DNA of 64,000 bases from Chitinophaga barathri (lineage in GTDB: Bacteria; Bacteroidota; Bacteroidia; Chitinophagales; Chitinophagaceae). Location: NCBI RefSeq assembly GCF_003807585.1, contig NZ_RMBX01000016.1, forward strand, positions 1 to 64,000, given 5' to 3'. The notes under the pieces are model-generated. The model made no database searches. It saw only the letters and a list, made by a program, of their open reading frames with translations, and was not told the origin of the DNA. Of the stretch, positions 58,311-64,000 are shown one piece after another. The position numbers and the translations under genes were made by a program. Within the stretch, counting starts at the first letter, position 1. The number at the start of each line of letters is the position of its first letter.

Positions 58311-58338
58311 AAAAAAAAGGCCGGAATTTCTTCCGGCC
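58311..58338 (-). terminator. Terminator of the GH109-like gene
   Basis: A perfect 8-bp stem (58319-58326 against 58331-58338) with a 4-nt loop is followed on the minus strand by eight T (58311-58318). Confidence 0.85.
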
Positions 58339-58377
58339 ATACATGCCCTATGCGGGGCACACTTTCATATCAAATGC

Positions 58378-59838
58378 CTATTGTACACTCAGTTGTTTGG
58401 ACTCGGTTTTCTTTTCCACGCCGATAACGCCGGTTGTGCCGCCGCCTTTCAGCGTCAGTTCCACCGGTGCGTTGGTCTTCCAGGCGCCACGGGTAAAGTC
58501 CGGGATATCGATGCTGGTAGAGCGTTTGGAAATGGATTTTTCGCTCAGCGGCACGATGCTGCTCCATGCGGCTCCGTCGTACACGTCCTGGTCCAGCGGG
58601 AGGCCGTTGCGCAGGCAGTCTATCAGGCGCCAGTCCATCATAAAGTCCATGCCGCCGTGGCCGCCCACCTGTTTGGCCAGCTCACCGATCTTGCGGATAA
58701 TCTCGGGCGTGTATTCGTCGTACAGTTTTTTCAGCTCCTCGGGCTTAATCCAGCCGTGGCCGAAAGCGATGCGCTCAGGGCTCGGGTATTTGGATGCGAT
58801 GCCTTTGGTGCCGCTAATAAGGTGAATGCGGGAATACGGGCGCGGCGTGGTAACGTCGTGCTGTATCATGAGGGTTTTACCCTTGGCGGTGCGAACGGTG
58901 GTGGTGTTCATGTTGCCACGGTAGTTCTTGCCCACGAATTCATTGTAGAAAGGATCGGCGGCGGCTTTTTCTTTCGCCATGTCTCCCATCATGAAATCGT
59001 TGCTGGCCATGGATACGAGGTAGTCCATTTTATCGCCGCGGTTGATGTTCATACACTGCGCGATGGGGCCGAGACCGTGTGTGGGATACAGGTTCGCGTT
59101 GTGAGCCGCGTTCTGGCGGAGCCTCCACATGTTCTGGTAACCTTTTTTGGAGAAGTTCAGATCACGCAGGTCGTGAATATATGCGCCTTCCGCGTGTACC
59201 AGTTCACCGAACATACCCTGGCGGGCCATGTTGAGGGTGAGCAGTTCAAAGAAGTCGTAGCAGCAGTTCTCCAGCATCATACAATGCTTTTTGGTCCGTT
59301 CTGATGTATCCACCAGCTTCCAGCAGTCTTCCAGCGTAAGCGCGATGGGCACTTCGGAAGCGGCGTGGCAGCCGTGCTCCATGGCGTAGAGGGCCATCGG
59401 GGTGTGCAGGTGCCAGGGGGAGGTGATGTACACCAGGTCCAGTTTTTCTTTATCGATCATCTCCTTCCAGCCGTTTTCGCCGGAATACTCCTTAGCGGCG
59501 GGGCGGCCGGATTTCACCACGGTGGCGTTGGATTTGGCGGCGCGCTCAGGCAGAAGGTCGCAGATGGCGGCTATCTCCACCCCGTCGATGAAGGACATGC
59601 GCTGAACGGCGCCCGGCCCGCGCATACCCTGGCCGATGAAGCCGATACGCACTTTGTCGATCTTGGGTGCGGCATAACCGCTCATGTTGAAACGCTGCTG
59701 CTTAGCTGATTGTTCCAATGCTGTTTTCAGCTCACGGTCGCTGGGAGCCGTGGGAGTTGCAAAGGAAGGGATGCCCATTGCAAGGGCTCCGGAGCCTACC
59801 GCCAGCTGGCGGAGGAAATTACGTCGAGTAGCACTCAT
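58378..59838 (-). CDS. GH109-like glycoside hydrolase (Gfo/Idh/MocA fold), Tat-exported
   Basis: The 486-residue protein has a Tat signal (RRNFLRQLAVGSGALAMG; twin Arg at 5-6) and then a Gfo/Idh/MocA dinucleotide fold (KVRIGFIGQGMRGPGAVQRM). Features seen in GH109 enzymes include HGLGPIAQCMNINRGDKMDYL and GGHGGMDFMMDWRLIDCLRNG followed by DQDVYDGAAW. Characterised GH109 enzymes are NAD-dependent alpha-N-acetylgalactosaminidases; other specificities are known. Tat export fits a folded protein carrying bound cofactor into the periplasm. The upstream LacI-type operator at 59998-60015 suggests sugar-regulated expression. Confidence 0.88.
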   Translation of the reverse strand: MSATRRNFLRQLAVGSGALAMGIPSFATPTAPSDRELKTALEQSAKQQRFNMSGYAAPKIDKVRIGFIGQGMRGPGAVQRMSFIDGVEIAAICDLLPERAAKSNATVVKSGRPAAKEYSGENGWKEMIDKEKLDLVYITSPWHLHTPMALYAMEHGCHAASEVPIALTLEDCWKLVDTSERTKKHCMMLENCCYDFFELLTLNMARQGMFGELVHAEGAYIHDLRDLNFSKKGYQNMWRLRQNAAHNANLYPTHGLGPIAQCMNINRGDKMDYLVSMASNDFMMGDMAKEKAAADPFYNEFVGKNYRGNMNTTTVRTAKGKTLMIQHDVTTPRPYSRIHLISGTKGIASKYPSPERIAFGHGWIKPEELKKLYDEYTPEIIRKIGELAKQVGGHGGMDFMMDWRLIDCLRNGLPLDQDVYDGAAWSSIVPLSEKSISKRSTSIDIPDFTRGAWKTNAPVELTLKGGGTTGVIGVEKKTESKQLSVQ

Positions 59839-59997
59839 AATTTATTGGTTGAGTTGTGGACTTATGAAGTGGTTAAAATAGTAAAGTTTTGAGCTTTATT
59901 CAGCATTTTTTGATGAGCGTACGGATTCAGGTATAGAATTACCGGCTGACAACATAAAAAACACCCGTTACCTGCTAAAACAAGCGGGACGGGCATC

Positions 59998-60015
59998 TGC
60001 GCAAACGGTTGCGCA
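59998..60015. promoter_or_regulatory. LacI-type operator-like inverted repeat upstream of the GH109-like gene
   Basis: TGCGCAA-ACGG-TTGCGCA has perfect 7-bp arms around a 4-bp centre. It lies 160 bp upstream of the start and shares the GCAAACG core with the palindrome at 6975-6986. Confidence 0.45.
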
Positions 60016-60115
60016 AATTTAAACGATGTACAAAGCTTTCCGTTCTTACACAAAGCGATAGAAAATTAACATCGGGGCTTACCGTTCATAAACTGCTGTT
60101 TCACAGGAAGCAGGG

Positions 60116-60823
60116 TCAGGAAAACGACAGCCTCTCCCCCGCCGGCAGTTCATACGGCTCTTTGCCGGCCAGGAAAATGCGGGCGTTGTGTGCGCCTTCC
60201 AGCGTAATATCCTCCCCGTTCATCGCAATCCAGTTACCCTCGCGCAGCCCTATCACGGGGATGTTGTTCTGCGTATGGAATTCCTTTATCCTTGTTTCCC
60301 TGGTTTCGCCCATATGTTCCAGGCCGGCCACGGGATCGAGGTAATGCGGGTTGAGGTTGAAGGGTACAAGCCCCATCGTGCTGAAGCTGGGCGGGTATAC
60401 AATGGGCATATCGTTCGTGGTCTGCATATTCACGCCGCCGATATTGCTGCCCGCGCTGCAACCGAGATAGGGTTTGCCCGCGTTGACAGCTCCGGCAAGC
60501 GGTCCCATCAGGCCAAGGTCGTGCAGCTGCTTCACCAGCAGGAATGTGTTGCCGCCGCCGGTAAAAAATGCCTGGGCATTGCGGATGCCTTCCAGTGGAT
60601 CTTCGAAAGTATGCAGGCCTTTTACGCGGATCCCTTTCTTTTCAAACGCACCGGCCGCGCGGTGGGTGTAATCATCGTGACTGATACCGCCCGGGCGGGC
60701 GTAGGGGATAAACACAACTTCGCCCAGGCCCGCAAACAGCTCCGCGATCACAGGCTCCAGGTATTCCAGGTATTGCTGGCCGAACAATGTAGAGGTACTG
60801 GCCAGTACGATCTTCTTTTGCAT
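60116..60823 (-). CDS. pepE: Dipeptidase E (peptidase S51)
   Basis: The 235-residue protein is a typical PepE with FFTGGGNTFLL (about residues 87-97) and the nucleophile elbow YLGCSAGSNI with Ser123. Also present is NLNPHYLDP, with the catalytic His. PepE cleaves dipeptides with N-terminal aspartate and is cytosolic. Length is normal. A terminator hairpin with a T run immediately precedes the start, and the T run itself contains a TATTTTTG element 4 nt before the ATG, so the mRNA may be leaderless. Confidence 0.93.
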   Translation of the reverse strand: MQKKIVLASTSTLFGQQYLEYLEPVIAELFAGLGEVVFIPYARPGGISHDDYTHRAAGAFEKKGIRVKGLHTFEDPLEGIRNAQAFFTGGGNTFLLVKQLHDLGLMGPLAGAVNAGKPYLGCSAGSNIGGVNMQTTNDMPIVYPPSFSTMGLVPFNLNPHYLDPVAGLEHMGETRETRIKEFHTQNNIPVIGLREGNWIAMNGEDITLEGAHNARIFLAGKEPYELPAGERLSFS

Positions 60824-60827
60824 CTGT

Positions 60828-60835
60828 CAAAAATA
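60828..60835 (-). promoter_or_regulatory. -7 promoter element inside a terminator T-tract, before pepE
   Basis: TATTTTTG on the minus strand matches TAnnTTTG exactly and is followed by ACAG and ATG. Confidence 0.35.
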
Positions 60836-60836
60836 A

Positions 60837-60866
60837 AGAAACTCTCCTTCTCAGGGGAGAGTTTCT
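60837..60866 (-). terminator. Terminator between the 61-kb gene pair and pepE
   Basis: A perfect 11-bp stem (60837-60847 against 60856-60866) with an 8-nt loop is followed by a T-rich run. It lies 14 bp before pepE, so it could end the upstream operon or attenuate pepE. Confidence 0.75.
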
Positions 60867-60950
60867 GATCCACATGTTACATCCATTTAGAATGACGGGA
60901 TGTTGATAAACATGGTTCCGGGGTTCTATTGATTGAGGTAGCAACACTAA

Positions 60951-61427
60951 CTATATAAATAACTCGTCGTTTCCTTTCTCCGCCGCCAGCACGGCTTTTT
61001 CGAAGCGGGTAAAAAGAAGAGGTACAGGGATATCGGACGTATTCTCCAACCGCTGCTGAATGGCCTGCTCGGCCAGCAGGGATACGCGGAAAGCGGGCAA
61101 GCCCACTACCAGCACCGCCTGCTCAAGCGGGTGATACCAGCGGTATTGCAACGGCCACTCCCGGAACCGTTCAGAGGCCACCTTAAAAAGATAAGCCCCT
61201 GCGTGAACGGCCAGCCACTGCCTCCTGTCATGGAGCAATGCGCTGTTGCGGGCTTCGGATAGCACCATATCCAGTATATACAGGCTGTTCTGCTCGCCAT
61301 TCAGCCTGCGTCCGAATCTTTCTTCATAGAAGGCAATAAACTCTTCCGCCTGCCGGTTGATCAGGGACATTTGTTCGATGAAAGGCCGGGGCCGGTTTGT
61401 TTGTCGGAATAAGCGGGATAAGAGCAT
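60951..61427 (-). CDS. Protein of unknown function
   Basis: The 158-residue protein is mostly helical and soluble: SLINRQAEEFIAFYEERFGR, LDMVLSEARN, then QWLAVHAGAYLFKVASERF and a C-terminal FEKAVLAAEKGNDELFI. No domain is recognised. It starts 18 bp after the stop of the lipoprotein gene upstream, so the two form an operon ending at the terminator at 60837-60866. A membrane or export signal is absent. A link to the lipoprotein is the only clue. Confidence 0.7.
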   Translation of the reverse strand: MLLSRLFRQTNRPRPFIEQMSLINRQAEEFIAFYEERFGRRLNGEQNSLYILDMVLSEARNSALLHDRRQWLAVHAGAYLFKVASERFREWPLQYRWYHPLEQAVLVVGLPAFRVSLLAEQAIQQRLENTSDIPVPLLFTRFEKAVLAAEKGNDELFI

Positions 61428-61445
61428 GCCTTCCGGTTGAATGGA

Positions 61446-62015
61446 TCAGTGCATCATTTTTAAGAATTCACCTTTCTGGTTGTAGAGCAGCGTAAAATCC
61501 GTCCCGCCGTTCTTTGGCGACACATATACGGTGATCCTCAGCTCGTCTCCCGGGGTATCTATGCGGCTGGGCATGGATACGGATACCATGTTGGACACCA
61601 GGTCCGTGATCTTTTTTTCCTTCTCCACCTTCTCGATGGAAGACTTCACCAGGCCCGGGATCTTCCGCAGGTCCTGCACCTGGTCCAGGGTGAACATAAA
61701 ATCTTTCGGCGTGGCTTCCCCGTCTATCTCCAGGGTCACCTCGGCTTTGTCCTGCCAGATGCCTTTCTGTTTTAATCTCTCCGTCAGTTTGTTCGAGTTG
61801 ATGTCTCCGCCAGTGGCTACGGTACTGGTACCGATGCCGTCATGATAACTCATGGTGATGCTGGTAAAGCCGGCATTCTGGCCGAATTTGTCTTTCAGTT
61901 CTTCCACGAGGCCGGACAAGTCTTTGTCATTGTCATAAGCCCTTCCGCCGCCGCCGAAAAACTGGCAGGAAGCCAGGATCATTGCCGCAACTGCCGCAAC
62001 GCATAGTTTTTTCAT
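61446..62015 (-). CDS. Lipoprotein of unknown function
   Basis: The 189-residue protein has a lipoprotein signal ending LASC (Cys17) followed by a glycine-rich linker. The rest alternates helices and strands (LSGLVEELKDKFGQNAGFTSITMSYHDGIG and VTLEIDGEATPKDFMFTLDQV). It shows no recognised domain. It is exported to the envelope and is the first gene of a two-gene operon. The previous transcript ends at the terminator near 62108-62142. Confidence 0.75.
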   Translation of the reverse strand: MKKLCVAAVAAMILASCQFFGGGGRAYDNDKDLSGLVEELKDKFGQNAGFTSITMSYHDGIGTSTVATGGDINSNKLTERLKQKGIWQDKAEVTLEIDGEATPKDFMFTLDQVQDLRKIPGLVKSSIEKVEKEKKITDLVSNMVSVSMPSRIDTPGDELRITVYVSPKNGGTDFTLLYNQKGEFLKMMH

Positions 62016-62107
62016 GTTACCGTTTTTTTTTAGGTTTTACTACAGGAGCGTATTTGGATCGGGGGCAAACATAGCGGTAAACAGGAATCGGGAAGGGCAG
62101 GAATACA

Positions 62108-62142
62108 AAAGCGCCCGGGATTGTTTTAAATCCGGGCGCTTT
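62108..62142 (-). terminator. Terminator of the TPR histidine kinase gene
   Basis: A 12-bp stem (62108-62119 against 62131-62142) with an 11-nt loop lies 39 bp after the kinase stop codon on the minus strand, with T-rich sequence beyond it. Confidence 0.75.
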
Positions 62143-62180
62143 CAGGGATTATCCGTATTGGTGGGAAGATAAAACTATCG

Positions 62181-64000
62181 TTACCGGCGGAACGGCACAT
62201 CCAGCTCCACGCGTATCCCTTCGCCGTTCTCCGTCCGTTTGTCGATGACGCGGAGGCTGGCCGGGCGTTTGGTCTGTTTGCTGAGCATACTGAGCCTATC
62301 CTGGGTGATGACGGTGGACAGGGAGGTCTTGTCCTGCTTTTCCTCCTGCATGCCGCGCCCATTGTCTTCTATCACACAATGCAGCACATGCGGCCCTCTT
62401 TCTATGCGGATGCTGATCATCCCTTTGCGGTCCAGCTGGCGCATTCCATGCTGGATGGCATTTTCAACGAATGGCTGCAGCAGCATCGGCGGGATCAGCA
62501 GGCCATCGTCTTCGTACTGATCATATACATCAAGACTGTAATCAAATGTACCTTCAAAACGCATGAGTTGCAGGCTCAGGTAACTTTCCAGGGCGGTGAT
62601 CTCATCTTTCAGCGGCACAAAACTTTCGCGTGCGTTCTCCAGGCTGATACGCACCAGTTTGGCAAACTTGTTCAGGTACCGGATGGACTTCTCCCGGTCA
62701 TCGTTGCGGATAAAACTTTGCAGCACGCTCAGCGTGTTGAAGATAAAATGCGGCTCCATCTGGCTGCGGAGCAGGCGCTGCCGGAGCGAGGTTTCGCGGA
62801 GCTGCTGCTCCAGCTTCCGCCTGCGGTACAACAGGAAACCTATTGCGGCCACCAGCACCGCGCCCAGTATCATCGAGGCGATGATGAGCCTTTGCTGCTG
62901 CCTGATCTGGCGGTTCACTTTATTTTCGAACGCCAGCTGCTGGATCTCTTCATCCTTTGCTTTGACGGCATACTGCGTTTCCAGTTCCCGCGCCTGCATG
63001 GCGATGGAGGAATCCACTTCCAGCCGGTATGCGCCAAGCGATGAATCCATGGAGGCATACGCCTGCTGGTATTGTCCACGGGCTGCATGGTTCTGCGCTC
63101 TTTTACGCCACACGGACGTGATCGTTTCCTGGTCGCCGGATTCTTTCGCCATGGTGTAGGCTGTATCCAGGTAAGCCTCGGACTCTGCATAACGGCCGAT
63201 CAGGTAATAAGTATCCGCCACGCCGAATACGGATTCCCCATCCAGCGTGCCCAATTCTTTATTCAGCGCCAGCGCCTGCAACTGGTATGGCAGGCCCTCC
63301 GCGGGTTTATCCTGTTTGCCCAGCAGGATGCCCAGGTTCTCATACTTCACCGCGTCAAAATATGGGTTGGAGAAAAGTGTATCGTTCAGCATCGCTTTAA
63401 AAAAATGCACAGCGGAATCGGGTTGGTTTTGATCGTCGTAATATTTGGCGATGTTGTTGGCGAAAACGGTTTTTAGTTTGGGCTGTGTGGCCCGTTCAAA
63501 ACCTTCGAAAAGATATTTACGGATGGCGGGCTCATCGCCTATCTCCATATAAATTTCGGAGAGGCGCAGGCAGATGATGGGCAGGCCGTTGGTGTCCGAT
63601 TTATGGGCGAGGTAATACGCGTCGCGGGCGTAATGCAGGGCGCTGTCAAACCGGTGCTGTTCTTTCAGCAGGTCTGCCAGCTGTATTTTGGCGGCGATGA
63701 TATGTTTGCCCGTACTGTCTTTTTCTTTTGCCAGCTGCATGGATTCATTGATAAAAGCCCGCGCGCTGTCATATTTTTCCTCCATGATGTACTGCACGCC
63801 CCGGAAGCGGAGATAAGAGCAGGTAAGCCCCACGTCGTCCAGTTTCAGGACGATGGGATGCAGGCTGTCCAGCATACGCCCCGCTGCTTCGGGATGATGG
63901 TCATGAAAATGCGGGTTGATGTCCGACTTCATAAAAGCCAGCACCGAATCGGCGTTTCCGGGGATACGGGCGGCCTGCTGCCGGGTGCAGCCGTTCATGG
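62181..64000 (-). CDS. TPR-containing LytS-type sensor histidine kinase (cut by window edge)
   Basis: At least 605 residues are present. An N-terminal stretch MNGCTRQQ looks like the end of a lipoprotein-type signal, so the true start is probably beyond position 64000. Residues about 25-340 are TPR-like helical repeats, then a coiled coil, one membrane helix (about 375-393, LIIASMILGAVLVAAIGFLLY) and a His_kinase domain (QMEPHFIFNTLSVLQSFIRN). The HATPase has LQPFVENAIQHG and EDNGRGMQ. The partner LytTR regulator is not in the window. The sensed signal is unknown. Confidence 0.9.
   Translation of the reverse strand, partial: MNGCTRQQAARIPGNADSVLAFMKSDINPHFHDHHPEAAGRMLDSLHPIVLKLDDVGLTCSYLRFRGVQYIMEEKYDSARAFINESMQLAKEKDSTGKHIIAAKIQLADLLKEQHRFDSALHYARDAYYLAHKSDTNGLPIICLRLSEIYMEIGDEPAIRKYLFEGFERATQPKLKTVFANNIAKYYDDQNQPDSAVHFFKAMLNDTLFSNPYFDAVKYENLGILLGKQDKPAEGLPYQLQALALNKELGTLDGESVFGVADTYYLIGRYAESEAYLDTAYTMAKESGDQETITSVWRKRAQNHAARGQYQQAYASMDSSLGAYRLEVDSSIAMQARELETQYAVKAKDEEIQQLAFENKVNRQIRQQQRLIIASMILGAVLVAAIGFLLYRRRKLEQQLRETSLRQRLLRSQMEPHFIFNTLSVLQSFIRNDDREKSIRYLNKFAKLVRISLENARESFVPLKDEITALESYLSLQLMRFEGTFDYSLDVYDQYEDDGLLIPPMLLQPFVENAIQHGMRQLDRKGMISIRIERGPHVLHCVIEDNGRGMQEEKQDKTSLSTVITQDRLSMLSKQTKRPASLRVIDKRTENGEGIRVELDVPFRR

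Overview
The window looks like a chromosomal segment from a Bacteroidota member of the Chitinophagaceae (Chitinophaga-like). The evidence is a complete ECF sigma / FecR anti-sigma / SusC / SusD cassette, LytTR response regulators paired with LytS-type kinases, an RRM-type RNA-binding protein, a GH109-type Tat-exported enzyme, many lipoproteins, and promoters of the Bacteroidota TAnnTTTG type instead of -10 TATAAT boxes. Base composition is near 50% GC overall, with a few clearly AT-richer islands. No tRNA, rRNA or CRISPR array was recognised.

Layout. 1-180: the edge of a probable insertion sequence. 0.2-5.2 kb: small housekeeping and regulatory genes (SRPBCC/DoxX pair, RRM protein, DUF1772, two AraC-type regulators, a peptidase S51-like protein). 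5.2-10.2 kb: a secreted lipoprotein, a transglutaminase-like lipoprotein and, overlapping it, what looks like the 3' half of an O-antigen ligase gene with TPRs. 10.2-14.4 kb: the most unusual locus, an LRR-Roc-COR (Roco) GTPase fused to a C-terminal PD-(D/E)XK nuclease-like domain, followed by a HipA-like kinase and an overlapping DUF3037 gene. 14.5-20.9 kb: DUF2383 protein, MsbA-like ABC exporter, two glycosyltransferases, tandem universal stress protein and an exported unknown protein. 20.9-25.6 kb: cellobiose 2-epimerase-like enzyme, an exported helical protein and a LytS/LytTR two-component pair. 25.8-32.9 kb: FMN glutamate-synthase-like protein, AlkZ-like protein, methyltransferase, DEAD-box helicase, DUF1080 protein and epoxide hydrolase-like protein.

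32.9-36.1 kb: an AT-rich patch with a DUF6169 gene interrupted by an amber codon, then a 5'-nucleotidase, a DeoR regulator and a BrkB-type membrane protein. 36.2-43.4 kb: sigma-FecR-SusC-SusD, a nutrient-uptake system with transenvelope signalling (the SusC protein carries an STN domain). 43.5-45.4 kb: OhrR-like regulator, Ohr peroxidase and an NADP-dependent reductase, a peroxide-response unit. 45.4-46.6 kb: inverted arrays of an 11-bp repeat followed by a conserved Bacteroidota protein of unknown function. 46.6-49.0 kb: aldose 1-epimerase operon divergent from a Nudix/winged-helix (NrtR/AraR-type) regulator.

49.0-56.6 kb: a complete trans-4-hydroxy-L-proline degradation operon (deaminase, semialdehyde dehydrogenase, racemase-family epimerase, FAD dehydrogenase) with a DUF885 peptidase as its last gene and a divergent AraC regulator. 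56.7-58.2 kb: an AT-rich FRG-domain gene, probably acquired. 58.3-64.0 kb: a GH109-like enzyme with a LacI-type operator, dipeptidase E, two small unknown genes and a TPR histidine kinase cut by the window edge.

Start codons were moved downstream of the longest possible ORF wherever family N-termini, signal peptides or promoter elements supported it. All operators, promoters and terminators were read by eye and have not been computed or tested.
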